The notes below the pieces were generated by a model. It was not told the origin of the DNA. It searched no databases and saw only the letters and a list, made by a program, of their open reading frames with translations. From Siphonodentalium dalli (taxonomy: Eukaryota > Mollusca > Scaphopoda > Gadilida > Siphonodentaliidae): DNA of 64,000 nt. Location of the stretch: the NCBI GenBank assembly GCA_032622095.1, contig CP136065.1, forward strand, positions 99,641,343-99,705,342, in the 5' to 3' direction. Below, piece by piece: positions 21,888-34,893 of this stretch. Each line of letters starts with the position of its first letter. The stretch's first letter is position 1. A program made the position numbers and the translations under genes.

Positions 21888-22720
21888 GCTAATTGATGAG
21901 CAAGGTTAATGTAGGAGCAGGTACTGCATTATCCCGTAGGTAGCCCCCCAAAGTTTGACAGCTCTACTGTAACAGTAAACTATCAAACACCGTGCTGGCT
22001 TCCTGTGAGTTCAAACTTTTTGCAATTTCCAACGAAAATCAAAGGGGGAAAAATTGTCTAAAAATCAAACATCGATATAACAACATTTTGAATAGTGGAT
22101 ATGATAGATAGTTTCCAAGCGCAACTTATCGGTGTCTGCTTAATTTGCCCTGAGGTAGAAGGTTTACCCGTGGCGAGGCTTTATAATGTTAACACGTATA
22201 TTTAAGTGCTGTATCACTAAGCTATTTTTCTGGCCAAATCCTAAAGGGTTAATGAAGGAGCGAGGTAATGCAGGAGCAGGTACCTTGATATATTTTTGTT
22301 AATATCCCAAAGTTTGACCCCTCTACTCTCAGAGCAACCTGACTAACGGACAGCTTGTGTTCAGGTGGGTACATATTGGCAAATTCCAACAAAAACCAAA
22401 AGTCTAAAAATACTTGGAAAAATCAAATATGGAGATAAAATTTTGTTGACGTATGGTTGTGATAAGGGATACCAACGCCCAACACTGGTGCGATTTCTTA
22501 AGTTTTAGAGCAAATGATTCACTCGTGGCGACGATATATAGCGTAATACATACTACATGCATAGGAACACAGCCTACATCGACATATGGCAAAAGTCGAA
22601 TTTCAGGCAGGATAATGAAGGACTGAGTGAAATGTATGAGCATCTGCATCAGTACACAATAGATACATCCTGAAAGTTTGACTGTGGTATAAAAGCCATC
22701 CGTCTAACGGAGAACACGCA
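21888..22720. repeat. Diverged tandem repeat, ~360 bp unit
   Basis: Three aligned starts (about 21888, 22248, 22610) share GCTAAT/GTTAATGAAGGAGC, GGAGCAGGTAC, CCCAAAGTTTGAC and a later AAAATCAAA...GAGATAAAA. A partial first unit may begin near 21560. Identity is low, so it is old. Confidence 0.6.
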
Positions 22721-24240
22721 CCGGTTGGTCGAGACTTTTGGCAACTTCAAGTTAAACTCGCAAAGAACAAAATGGAGAAATTGAGATAAAACAAATTGGA
22801 TGTGATCGGTACTATCCACGTGGAAATTCGGTGAATTTGTTTAACTTTTCAAATGAATGCCCAATGAGTTAATCAAGATTAAGTGCCTGATAGATATTAC
22901 ATGCATTCACTTATCATGTAGAAAAATACTCCCGGATGACAGTATACAGTTATAAAATTTAATGTGAAGGGTTAAGAATATGACTAACTCTTTAAATAAC
23001 AAGTTTGAAATAGTTTTGTGGATACAAAATGATAAATATGAATTAAAGACCCTTGTCCGGAAAGACTTCTATCAGCTCAAATTGAATTTATTTCAAATAT
23101 TTCATTATGAAATGAGATGTTTAATTGGGACAAGTTATTGATTTATTTTTAGAACAGACCTGGTCATTGGTAACAGTAACCACTATTGTTCGTTAGCTGA
23201 ACAACCACACATTTTTAGACCAGTATATATTCGAAATGAAATCAATATTAATCAATAGAATAATTTCTGGCCAGAATTCTTCGACTCATACTTAATATGA
23301 TGACTATATAATACACTAAGTATAGGATTATATATATGTGTAGATCAGGGTTATGTTTAATGTTAATGTTATGAACATGATGTGGTTTATAAATTGGGTT
23401 ACAGTTGTGGATATTTTGAATGTCAAAATTGTGATGGTGTCAGTTTTACAAAGGATATGGTTTTGGGTACGTGTGTACATATGACTAGGCTTATCGAAAG
23501 GGTTATGGTAAGGTAAATGTATAGCTATGGATATGATTTACAGGAAGGTAATGAATATGTTCAGGGTATTTTATTGGGTTAGAGTTAATTGCTGTAGATA
23601 TGTCTATGGAAAGGGTTGTGATTATGGATCGGCTACGACTAAGGTTGTTCTTATTGAAATATCAGGGTTATGAGGCGGTTTATACGTAAGGATTGAATAG
23701 CGGTGGGTGGAGGATTGGATTATGGATGGTGATCTGGGATGGGGAATTAATATGGAAGTATCAAAATTCTGCAGGCCAGAATTTTAACCCTCTAGTTATA
23801 TTTATTGTTCATTGTACAATGAAAGCTGGTTTTGTTTTATTATGCAAGAACTTTTAGGTGAAAACTGCAGAGGTTGTCAATCAAGCAGAATTTTAGGGTT
23901 ATTGTTTTCATGGGGAAATTTTATGTTGCCATGTTGTACTCTTTTTGTATAAACTAGATTGCTGCTTTTGTATTTAGTTTGCCTTTATCACATCTGGTTA
24001 TGTAAATATACCGTTTAATAAATAGTATCAATTTGTTGATAGAGAGGGTGTGGTTTGTTTTATCTGTGCCAAACATTATATATATCTCTTCTTGCTTAGT
24101 TGGGATATCTAACTGGCAATCCAGTGCTAAGATGGATTTCATATTTGTCCATAAGTTTTCCACCAACGGACAGGTAGCTAAGAGGTGACTTGTAGTCTCA
24201 CTGTCCTGTTTACAGAAGGTACAGAGATTGGATTTTAGGA
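22720..24240. other. No gene; includes a G/T-skewed low-complexity stretch
   Basis: No recognisable frame. From about 23335 to 23760 the plus strand is strongly G/T rich with a loose GGTTATGG/GGGTTA wording and almost no C. Confidence 0.5.
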
Positions 24241-24944
24241 TTTTACATTTTTATGTTTACCCATACCATAGTATGGTAAACATAGTGTCGTTGCCCGGAT
24301 TGACCACTCGTCGTTCGTCCGTCTGTCTGTCTGTCTGTCCGTAGACACTTTACGAGTAATGCGATAACTCAAACATTTTCTATCCGATCGAAATCAAATT
24401 TTGTATATGGGTTTCTCAGCCCAAAATACAGATCGAGTTCAAATTTGGGTTTGATCCGAGATTTTGTTACAGAGTTATGGCCCTTTTTCAACTTAGAATT
24501 CACGCATTCTGCCATAACTCAAACATTTTTGGTATACCAATTTTGGTATGTGAGTTTCACCGCCCAAAATACAGATCGAGTTCGAATATGGGTTTGATCC
24601 GATTAATTTTAAAGGAGTTATGACCCTTTTTCCAGAAAAAGATTTAGCTCCTTGTTTTACTCATTGTGTTCATATTTTATATGCAGGTTTATGATGACAC
24701 ATGGCTCACCTGTATAGTTTTTGGTATCGGTTGGTTGATCGGTTTAGAAAATAATTAACCCTGCTTACAAATGCTATCTGATGCATCAAAGTCAAACAAT
24801 TTTCTTCTGATCTGCCTCATATTTCTTATCTAGGTCTTTCTTAGCACGTTCTTCATCTGTATGGATTTTGGTATTGTTTAGTTAACCCTTTCCACTCTTG
24901 TTTTTAAATAGAATTCATCCAAGCCAGGATGACTCAAACATTTT
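24240..24944. repeat. Dispersed molluscan-type repeat, two internal units
   Basis: Contains CGTCCGTCTGTCTGTCTGTC and two diverged copies of a unit with CATAACTCAAACATTTT, AAAATACAGATCGAGTTC and GGGTTTGATCCGA (about 24361 and 24511). The family continues at 27772-27900 after the insertion described next. Confidence 0.65.
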
Positions 24945-27771
24945 TAGCTCAACTTACTTTTGTAAGTTTGAGCTATTGCCATGGTTTGGCGTCCGTCGTC
25001 CGTGTGTCTGTGTGTCCGTCAACAATTTCCTTTGGCACGGGCTAGAGGTCGTACCTTTGGTCTGATCTTTATGAAATTTTGCATGATTGTTGGCATTGAC
25101 ATGTAGATGGGAACGAGTCATTTTGGGGTCATTCGGCCAAAAAACATGGCCGCTGGTGGCCATCTTGGATTTCAAAATTCAATCCATTGGCGCGGGCTAC
25201 AGGTCGTACTGTTCGTCTGATCATTATGAAATTTGTCATGGATGTTAATATTGACATGTAGATGGGAACGAGTCATTTTGGGGTCGTTCGGCCAAAAAAC
25301 ATGGCCGCTGGCAGCCATCTTAGATTTTACTCTTTGCATGACTAAATCCTTTGGCGCAGGCTACAGGTCGTAGTTTTGATCAGAACTTCATGAAATTTGT
25401 CATGGATGTTAACAATGACATGTGGATGGGAACGAGTGATTTTGGGGTTGTTCGGCCAAAAAACATGGCCGCCAGCAGCCATCATGGATTTTACTCTTTG
25501 CATGACTAAATCCTTTGGCGCGGGCTACAGGTCGTACCTATGGTCTGATCTTTATGAATTTTGTCATGAATGTTGACATTGACATGTAGATGGGAACGAG
25601 TCATTTTGGGGTCATTCGGCCAAAAAACATGGCCGCTGGTGGCCATTTTGGATTTCAAAATTCAATCCATTGGCGCGGGCTACAGGTCGTGCTGTTCGTC
25701 GGATCATCATGAAATTTGTCATGGATGTTAATATTGACATGTAGATGGGAACGAGTGATTTTGGGGTCGTTCAGCCAAAAAACATGGCCGCCAGCAGCCA
25801 TCTTGGATTTTACTCTTTGCATGACTAAATTCTTTGGCGTGGGCTACATGTTGTAGCTTTGGTCAGAACTTCATGAAATTTGTCATGGATGTTAACAATG
25901 ACATGTAGATGGGAACGAGTGATTTTGGGGTCGTTCGGCCAAAAAACATGGCCGCCAGCAGCCATCTTGGATTTTACTCTTTGCATGACTAAATCCTTTG
26001 GCGCGGGTTACAGGTCGTACCTTTGGTCTGACCTTTATGAAATTTGTCATGAATATTGATATTGACATGTATATGGGAACGAGTCATTTTGGGGTCATAC
26101 GGCCAAAAAACATGGCCGCTGGCAGCCATCTTGGATTTTACTCTTTGCATGACTAAATCCTTTGGCGCAGGCTACATGTCGTCGTTTTGATCAGAACTTC
26201 ATGAAATTTGTCATGGATGTCAACAATGACATGTAGATGGGAACGAGTGATTTTGGGGTTGTTCGGCCAAAAAACATGGCCGCCAGCAGCCATCATGGAT
26301 TTTACTCTTTGCATGACTAAATCCTTTGGCGCGGGCTACAGGTCGTACCTATGGTCTGATCTTTATGAATTTTGTCATGAATGTTGACATTGACATGTAG
26401 ATGGGAACGAGTCATTTTGGGGTCATTCGGCCAAAAAACATGGCCGCTGGTGGCCATTTTGGATTTCAAAATTCAATCCATTGGCGCGGGCTACATGTCG
26501 TACTGTTCGTCTGATCATTATGAAATTTGTCATGGATGTTAATATTGACATGTAGATGGGAACGAGTGATTTTGGGGTCGTTCGGCCAAAAAACATGGCC
26601 GCCAGCAGCCATCTTGGATTTTACTCTTTGCATGACTAAATTCTTTGGCGCGGGCTACAGGTTGTAGCTTTGGTCAGAACTTCATGAAATTTGTCATGGA
26701 TGTTAACAATGACATGTAGATGGGAACGAGTGATTTTGGGGTCGTTCGGCCAAAAAGCATGGCCGCCAGCAGCCATCTTGGATTTTACTCTTTCAATGAC
26801 TAAATCCTTTGGCACAGGCTACAGGTCGTACCTTTGGTCTGACCTTTATGAAATTTGTCATGAATATTGATATTGACATGTATATGGGAACGAGTCATTT
26901 TGGGGTCATACGGCCAAAAAACATGGCCGCTGGCAGCCATCTTGGATTTTACTCTTTGCATGACTAAATTCTTTGGCGCGGGCTACAGGTTGTAGCTTTG
27001 GTCAGAACTTCATGAAATTTGTCATGGATGTTAACAATGACATGTAGATGGGAACGAGTCATTTTGGGGTCATACGGCCAAAAAACATGGCCGCTGGCAG
27101 CCATCTTGAATTTCAAAATCAATCCATTGGCACGGGCTACAGGTCGTACTGTTTGTCTGATCATCATGATATTTATCATGGATGTTAATATTAACATGTA
27201 GATGGGAACGAGTCATTTTGGGGTCGTTTGGCTAAAAAACATGTCCGCCAGCAGCCATATTGGATTTTACTCTTTGCATGAATAAATCCTTTGGTGCGGG
27301 CTACAGGTCGTAGCTTTGGTCGGAACTTCAAGAAATTTGTCATGTATGTTAACAATGACATGTAGATGGGAAACGAGTCATTTTGGGGTCGTTCAGCCGA
27401 AAAACATGGCCGCCAGCAGCCATCTTGGATTTTACTCTTTGCATGACTAAATCCATTGGCACAGGCTACAGGTCATACCTTTGATCAGATCATTATGAGA
27501 TTTGTAAAGGCTGTAAATGGGAACAAGTCATTTTGGGGTAATTCGGAAAAAAACATGGCTGCCGGTGGCCATTTTAGAATGTACTCTTTGCATCAATAAA
27601 TCCTTTGGCACACCATAATCACCACATCCCTGATCAGATCATTATGAAACCTGTTATGAATGTTGATATTGACATGTACATCTAGTCTTACTTAGACATT
27701 TCAATTAGCACTTTTCCTATTCCTCCATTTACTGTCGACCATTAAATTATTCCCCTACCTAAGTTGAGCTA
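24945..27771. mobile_element. TIR-bounded element carrying a long tandem array
   Basis: TAGCTCAACTTA at 24945-24956 is mirrored by TAAGTTGAGCTA at 27760-27771. The flanks on both sides belong to the same older repeat, which indicates insertion of the whole 2.83 kb into it. After a short leader (GTCCGTCGTCCGTGTG) the body is almost entirely the tandem array at 25085-27680. No transposase is coded. Confidence 0.65.
25085..27680. repeat. Satellite-like array, 155/164 bp units, 811 bp higher-order period
   Basis: About 16 units share GATGGGAACGAGTCATTTTG and CGGCCAAAAAACATGGCCGC. Distances between GAACG marks are 155, 164, 164, 155, 164 and so on. Two unit types differ before the box TTTGGCGCGGGCTACAGGTC (CAAAATTCAATCC versus TACTCTTTGCATGAC). 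The block at 25594 recurs at 26405, an 811 base higher-order repeat of five units. The last units, after 27470, degrade. Confidence 0.9.
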
Positions 27772-29050
27772 CAGTGTCATTGACACTTTCATTCATCTGA
27801 TCGACACCAATTTTGGTATATGAATTGCTGACCCCTAAATACATATCAGGTGCAAATATGGGTTTGATCCGGTATATTTTAACAGAGTTATGGGCCCTTT
27901 ATAATTCATACCTCTTTTCCATACACTATTAAATTTGAATAGAACAAGACACAACACATGCCTGTGTTATTGGAATGAGATAATTTATTGCTTTGGACAC
28001 CTGAGTACCACTGGTGGCTGCAGACTTATAAACATCTGTCAAACTTTGATTGATGTCAGACTCTTTATTCCAGTTCTGTTCTCTGTGTTGAAACCATGCA
28101 GTTCATGGCATTATTGTTTACAGAGACACTGTTGTCATATCTTAGAAAATAATTAATACAGGCATTCCTTAGTTCCATCATATGATGTCATTGAAAATGA
28201 TTAACCCTCTGCACACATCATATGGTCTTAGATCTGATGTTTTTTATTTGATCATTCTCCTATTCTGTGTCCATGTTGATGGTGATCCACTTTTAACTTG
28301 CATGGATTTGGGATTAAAATTAACCCATTTGATAGACACATATTATCTGATAGACATATATTTAACTTTAACTTTGAGCCAGGTTCAGTCAGTGTTTCAA
28401 GAAATGACCAATTGAAATTCATCATTAGAGGATATGTCTTATTTTGAAATTCCCTCAATTGCATTTGGGCTACAGGATAATATTAACAGTGCTGGGATTC
28501 TTGAGACTGACTTATTGTATGGGTTTCTAAATCCAATGACATGCTTTTTGTTGACTACTCTGTGTCTATCAGTTCATTAGTTTGGGTAAGATTAACCCCT
28601 TACTATCCAATTTGATAACTCAAATATTTCCATTGATTATGTTTATAGTTCTGGCACATTTTATGATAACACACCTCTAACCTGCATAGTGAGGGTCATT
28701 TGGTTTATTTGCTAAAATATATTAACATCCTTCACCAATCCTGTTGACACAATGTGATAGCTAAATATTTTTTGCATGATTACTCTATAATTAATCACAT
28801 CTGTGATAATCATGACACATTCTTCACCTGTATAGATTTTGGTATCGATCGAATGGTTGTGATAATATTAACCTTAACTTTAATTATATTTAAACTGTTC
28901 ACAAACATATCTTTCTAATGATCAACTTAAATTAACATTTATATCCAATCATTAGCAATCATATTTTATATCCAGGTCTATACATCCCTCACTTCTATAG
29001 TTGATCAGGTATTGATTGTTTTTTAGTGGTGAAATATTAATAGGTTGCTA
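27772..29050. repeat. Diverged continuation of the older ~200 bp repeat family
   Basis: Repeated wording (GATTAACCCT, TTGATAACTCAAATATTT, GGTCTATACATCC, ATGGATTTTGG) at roughly 200 base steps, poorly conserved. The first 130 bases continue the 24240-24944 repeat across the insertion. No gene seen. Confidence 0.5.
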
Positions 29051-29719
29051 TGAATTTTTAATATGCAGCTGACACAAAATATAATAAACAAAAAAATAGC
29101 AATGATAATTAAAAAAAACCACACAATATGTAATGTCTCATGTTCCAATGTAATAAATAGATAAATTGAGTTGCTATGATGTTTATCTACCTAATTTCTT
29201 AACTATTTGATATTTAACAGCTATGGTGCTTCTCCCTGACTATGGATTGAGCTTAATTAGCCTTATAACTCTATAAGACATACATGTATCTGTGTTGGAG
29301 TCACTAATAGGTTGAAACCAAAGCCTCGTCTGTTAACATTGTGTTAATGTGAGCAAGGTGCCCAATAAGTGTGATTTCACTTGTGAATTAATAGTAAGGT
29401 GTGAATTGTTTAAAGTTTTGCACTCGTGAAAAGGATGGGGTAAGGATTTATGAAAATAGCTCATCGCTGTCGCCAAGGTATGGGTTAAACATCTGCCGAT
29501 CGTGATCGGCCTCTCGTTCTAAATAATGATTAGTAACTAACGAATTGTGATTTATTTGATATTGAAAGGCCAGTAACTTTTTCTTTTTTTTTATAGTTTT
29601 AAAGGATCTCTTATAGATGTCTTGGAATTGTTATTTTGAAAGGCTAATTTTTAGTATATTGCACCAACCTACTTGGGCACATGGTTTATCCGAAGAAAAG
29701 AAGGAAAAAGAAAAAATGA
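29050..29719. other. No recognised feature
   Basis: AT-rich spacer. The frame near 29617 has no family signature and partly enters the MITE that follows. Confidence 0.4.
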
Positions 29720-30196
29720 TTAAAGGTACTCAACCCGTAAAGAGGGTCCCCATCTCAACAGATTCCAACAACAACAATCCGATCAGAGGGTCCTATATTA
29801 CTATTTCTTTGGCTTTGGCGGTAAAAAATATTTGATTCGAGTCGAGGAACCCATCAAACAAAGCTCAGAGTTATTAGATATTGATTTTTCAAATTTGTTA
29901 TGTTCTCGAGATGAGTACTGATAACTGCCGTAATCTGCTCTGGATGTGTACTCCAAATCTATTCAAACAGACAAGGATGAATAACTCTAAAATCAAGTGG
30001 TAATTTTAACGCAATTTTGATTGAGTTCTGGGCCAGATAGTATTCCCGATAATGAAAAATAATAGATTTCTAAAATCGATATCTAACAAATCTGAGCTTT
30101 GATGGGTGACTTCCTCGACTCGAATCAAATATTTTTGACCCCCGAAGCCATTGAAATAGTAATTGAGAGGAGTTTTATCGGGTTGAGTACCTTTAA
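29720..30196. mobile_element. Palindromic MITE, 477 bp
   Basis: TTAAAGGTACTCAACCCG at 29720 is mirrored by CGGGTTGAGTACCTTTAA ending at 30196. The inversion extends inward: TTGATTCGAGTCGAGGAACC near 29832 pairs with a TTCCTCGACTCGAATCAAAT region near 30112-30131, and AAAGCTCAGAG with a CTGAGCTTTG segment. The ends carry TTAA. Confidence 0.82.
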
Positions 30197-30689
30197 CATC
30201 TCTAAATGCTTTTCTTTTTTTTAGCTTCTAAATAAAGGCATAATATGAGGGGTGAAGGAAAGGGCCTATCGGCCCTTTCGACCATCCCGGGGTTAGCCCC
30301 CCCAAATGACCTTCCTAAAACATGGTTTATTTGGAATCAGCTGTGATAGAAATTCATGATACAGGAATTTATTCAGTTCCACTTTTTGGATTATTTATTT
30401 CATGAGACTATTCTTTTCCATGGTTTCAATTTTGCTATCTGAGGCTTTTATTTCTATTCTCCGTTTGGAAGAGATTGAGCTTATAATGCTGTGCATGGTC
30501 AGATAGTCTGTACTACATCCATATTTTTCAAATATTTCATCAGATTTCATGAAAGTGCCATCTTATTCAAGATATCATTAATGAATAGGATTTGTTTATC
30601 AATCCATCTTTTGAGTGACAGAGGACATTAAGTTTGATCAATTATGTATAAATTATTTGGGAATTGAAAGATAACAGCCATATTTTTGT

Positions 30690-31495
30690 CCCCCGAAAAA
30701 TTAATTTTCGTCCGTTCGTTCGTCCATTGTACCGTCTGTTCTTCACACTGTTGAGTACCTTCATGGTGTAATCATCTCTTCCTACAGATTTCATCCCAGA
30801 GATTTGAAACTTCATAATATTGTTGCCCATATATTGAAGATGTGCAACATGTATATAGATGACGGAAAAATTATTTTGTTATGGAGTTATTAACCCTTTT
30901 CGACTTAGAAAATTTCAACATTTTTTATAATTTTCAGTATGAGGGTACCTTCATGGTGTAATCAACTCCTCCTACAGTTTTCATCCTAGAGATTTAAAAC
31001 TTCAGAATATTGTTGGCCATATATTGTAGATTTGCAACATGTATATAGATGATGGATGTTTTTTTTTTACAGAGTTATTAAGTTATATTAACCCATTCCG
31101 ACTTAGAAAATTTCAACATTTTTTCGAATTTTCTGTATGAGGGTACCTTCATGGTGTAATCAACTCCTCCTACAGTTTTGATCGTAGATATCTGAAACTT
31201 CAGAGTATTGTTACCCACATATTGGAGATGTGCAACATGTATATATATGACAGAAAAATTATTTTTTACGGAGTTATTAACCCTTTTTGACTTAAAAAAT
31301 TTCAACATTTTTTTTAATTTTCTCTATGAGGGTACCTTCATAGTGTAATCAACTCCTCCTAAGTTTTGATCGTAGATATTTGAAACTTTAGAGTATTGTT
31401 AGCCACATATTGGAGATGTGCAACATGTATATAGATGACGGAAATATAAATTTTTTTACGGAATTAGTAACCCTCTCGACTTAGAACATTTAACT
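30690..31495. repeat. Four-unit tandem repeat, ~180 bp
   Basis: Units share GAGGGTACCTTCATGGTGTA, CAACTCCTCCTACAGTTTT, GAGATGTGCAACATGTATAT and ATTAACCC...CGACTTAGAA. Starts are near 30755, 30944, 31138 and 31327. A GTCCCCCGAAAAATTAATTT head with CGTTCGTTCGTCC at 30690 resembles the start of molluscan dispersed repeats. Confidence 0.8.
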
Positions 31496-32309
31496 GACCT
31501 TTTATTATTAAAGTAATAGTATGTTTATTTATCGGTGGATTTTGATAAAAAAAAAATCCAACAACTGTGCATATAATATTCCACATAATTATTTGTGGCG
31601 AGAATTTCTTTCCAATGGGAATAGAACTATAATCTATCAATATTAGCTCATCAGAACACCTGTGTGACTTGTCTGGCATATAGGCCTACATATGTAATAC
31701 AGACTATAATATAGCCTGTTTCAAGTGATGGTATAGACCGACTTATAATATGAACCAATGAAAATGTAACTGTTACACAGCTAAACTTCATCTGGAACTA
31801 GAAAAAAATTTATTAATCAACCTCACTATTGGATGATATTATCTCCTGACAGGTGTAGAGAGTTATATTGTGTTGATGCTTGAAGTGCGATGTTGACATT
31901 CTCCTCTATATAAAACATCACAAATGTATCTTTTACTGTTAAGTGAGTAGTTAGGCTTTATGGCAAAAATTCCAACCAAATCTATCATATCATTTCAGAA
32001 AACACACTGCCTGATCATGAACTACTGGAATATGCACAATTGTAAACATTTGGTCATTAATCCAGGATGAATCAATTACTGTCATGGCTATGCTGGCCCA
32101 AAATTAGCTTTTGTTAAATGCAATTATTTTTTGCCAAATTTTCTCAGGAGTTGTCAAATAATATCTGACCAAAATTAAGGTATCAATGTAACGTTGGTTC
32201 TTATGGACAATAGTTATTTCAAAGAATTGAACAAATTAACACAGAATAAGACTTCGTTGTCATAAACAATACACCAATTACCCATCAACATGCCTGTAGT
32301 AGGGCTACA
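31495..32309. other. No recognised feature
   Basis: AT-rich spacer without convincing frames or repeats. Confidence 0.4.
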
Positions 32310-32720
32310 TTAACCCTTTCATGACAGGAGCTGCGCTGGCGCAACATTAAATACCCTGTGTCAATGCATTCTCTTATATGTATAGGTCGCCTCGCATATA
32401 TAAGAGAATGCACTGGCCTAACAATTTTTATAATTTTTTCTTACATTCTATTTAACAGTTTTTATCATTTTCTCTTATATTCTTTAACAATTTTATCATT
32501 TTTTATCATTTTTCCTTACTTTCAATTTTCTATTTAACAATTTTATCATTTTTTCTTACTTTGTTTTAAAATTTTATCATTATTTTTTTCTTTTTTTTTC
32601 TTACATTTTTTAATGATTATAAAAACTAATATAAAGTTTGTTATGCCAATGCATTCTCTTATATATGTGAGGCGACCTAAGAGAATACATTGGCACAGGA
32701 TGTTTGCAAAAATTAAGGGC
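32310..32720. mobile_element. TTAA-CCCTTTCATGAC MITE, degraded copy
   Basis: The left end TTAACCCTTTCATGACAGGA (32310) matches the complete copy at 47762-48024, as do the internal palindromic words AATGCATTCTCTTATAT / ATATAAGAGAATGCA. The middle (32420-32620) is expanded by a low-complexity series built on TTTATCATTTTTTCTTAC. The right TTAA end is not evident. Confidence 0.7.
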
Positions 32721-33837
32721 ATTAATAGCTGTGTTATCACCACTATCCTACCTCATGTCCCTAGCTGCCTCATATAAAAAGACTACAATAAGATTAACTT
32801 ACAGTATACCTACTAATATTGGTAGAGGTGATCACTCCCATTAGCTTGCATAATCCAACTGAGGGGTATTCTTGACCATGTGGTGTTGAGTGACCAGTTT
32901 CTTAATGAATCACTTTCACTTCCTTGTGGAAATTAGAACTCACTTGCCAACTGAAAATAAATTTTGCCAAATGTGAATTAAATTTGGATACTTTGATTTC
33001 TGATGAACAAGAGGCAAGGATTCCACCAACAAGAGTCACTGTGTATATTTTATATACATGTATAAGATTGGGTCATGTGCTGCCAATTTGGTTATTAATG
33101 CTGATGGGGTCATTGTCACAAGGCATCAATCACATTCGTAACCAGCTTTTCAAATCGATCACAAGTGTACATAGCTTACTTTTCAAGGGCGATCACAATC
33201 GTAGCCAGCTTTTCATATTCATGTCAGTGTAATGAACAAGACTAATTGTTTGTCAAATCACATTCTTGAGTAAATGAATGAAAAACAACTTACATTTACA
33301 AGGGAAGAAATAAATTAAATCTTAGATAATCATTTATATTTATATAATTACATGTATATAGCTCACCTTTTGACTTCAGCTGTTAAATTGTGGTGTATCC
33401 TTGGATACATCCACTTGCAATACAATTGTAAATGGAAAGATCACAGATCGTAGGGTAGTCAATCACGATATCCTTATATACGATGACATCTCAATCTTGT
33501 GAACAGACTATCCACGAATTGTCGGGCCCGATTCCTCAACTTACCATTGATATAAAGTGGTTGTCTCAATGTTCACTAAGTAGCAAGCTTTGCAGTAATT
33601 TTCAATTGAAAATTTAAAAAAAGTTGACTTGAGCTTCAATGTATTTTATAATTCAACCTCATTGCTTCAACAGTTTTCAAAGAAATATAACCATTCAATT
33701 TCATATAAATAATTCCATTTTCTGTATTTCAGCTTAAATTATTTCTGTAAACTGAAAACATCACAACATTGAATTATCAGCAAGACCACAACAGTGGTTG
33801 TGAACTACAAGCCGACAAATATTGTGTATGTCATATG
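32721..33837. other. No recognised feature; upstream of host gene
   Basis: No convincing exon. Two TTTTCAAATCGATCACAA / GCGATCACAATCG-type words recur near 33147-33200. Upstream exons or a promoter of the gene starting at 34261 could lie here but I cannot identify them. Confidence 0.35.
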
Positions 33838-34245
33838 CAGAATGAGGTCCCCAGAGGGTGAATTTAGTGATGCTATCCTGCATAGTGTGCTAGCATCACA
33901 AAATTCACCCTCTGTGAACCTCATTCTGCTTAGGCCTCAACTGATATGGGAGACCTAGGATCAGATTGAAGTTCCCCAGTTGAAGTTGGTGATGTTCACC
34001 CATTAGACACCTCACTTATGCATTTTATCTTCAAATTAGGTGATATAGAAACGTCTGAGAAGGGAGAAAGTAACTAAAACAATGTTAATTTGAGAATTAG
34101 ATACTTCCCAGAAGATGAGGTCAGAGCAGAATGAGATCCCCAGAGGGTGAATTTGGTGATGCTAGCTAGCCCACTGTGTAGGATAGCATCACTATATTCA
34201 CCCTCTGGTGACCTCATTCTGCAAATGACAGACACACTATTTGCA
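33838..34245. mobile_element. MITE pair next to the host gene start (CAGAATGAGGTCCCCAGAGG family)
   Basis: Two palindromic modules (33838-33929 and 34128-34232) each read CAGAATGAGGTCCCCAGAGG...CCTCATTCTG. They are joined by a segment found inverted in the 60.9-62.0 kb array (for example TCCCCAGTTGAAGTTGGTGA). The right module ends about 16-30 bases before the probable start codon at 34261. Confidence 0.75.
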
Positions 34246-34260
34246 GCCTTGACTAGTATA

Positions 34261-34893
34261 ATGTCAGCTGATCATGCTGAAGAGAATGGTAATGGATATA
34301 TGCAAGTGAAGATAAAAGACTACCAACTCATCTTCCAGAAGGCACAAGCAATTGACAATCTCTGTCTGAATTTACAAGAGAAAGATGAAGAGTTAAAAGT
34401 GAAGACATTAGAGGTTTCGAAACTAAACCTGGTTATTTTAAATCAGCAGAAACTTATCAGAAATAACACATGTGCTGCTGGCTGTAGAAAACACTCTGCT
34501 GAATTCCCAAGTAGCCATGGTAATGTCATTTCTTCAAGCAGTCACACAACCAATGCAGATGTTTTGCCTATAAGCAACATTTTGTCAAGTCGCGGTCCGG
34601 CATCCTTGACATCTAGTAATTTTAGCAGCAGTTATTCTTCTTTTGTCCTTGATACATCAAGAACTTCAGCGTCATCCATTCACCCAAAATCAGATGCCTC
34701 CTTGACTTCGACTCAGCCGACCTCATCGAGTATCAGTCTTGGTTATCAGACTAGCACTGATGAAAGTTCGTTGTATATTCCTACTGGTGTGTCGCCAACA
34801 CTCTTCAAGAAAGTTCTGGATGAACTTACCAAGACGAAACAGTTTCTGGTAGAAGTTTTGGGAGAAAGCAAAATTAATGTGAACCAATACTTG
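34261..34893 (+). CDS. Host gene exon 1 (start codon exon)
   Basis: Opens MSADHAEENGNGYMQVKIKD and ends ...INVNQYL before GTGAGT at 34894. The ATG at 34261 is chosen because everything in frame upstream (to 34147) is MITE sequence. Residues 15-75 form a helical segment (YQLIFQKAQAIDNLCLNLQE), followed by a serine-rich linker and a second helix (SPTLFKKVLDELTKTKQF). An upstream non-coding exon with an acceptor at TTTGCAG (34246) is possible. Confidence 0.75.

Noticed and set aside
34147-34260. Earlier start codon for the host gene
   Set aside because: The 38 extra codons are MITE sequence found elsewhere in the window; ATG 34261 is the first outside it.
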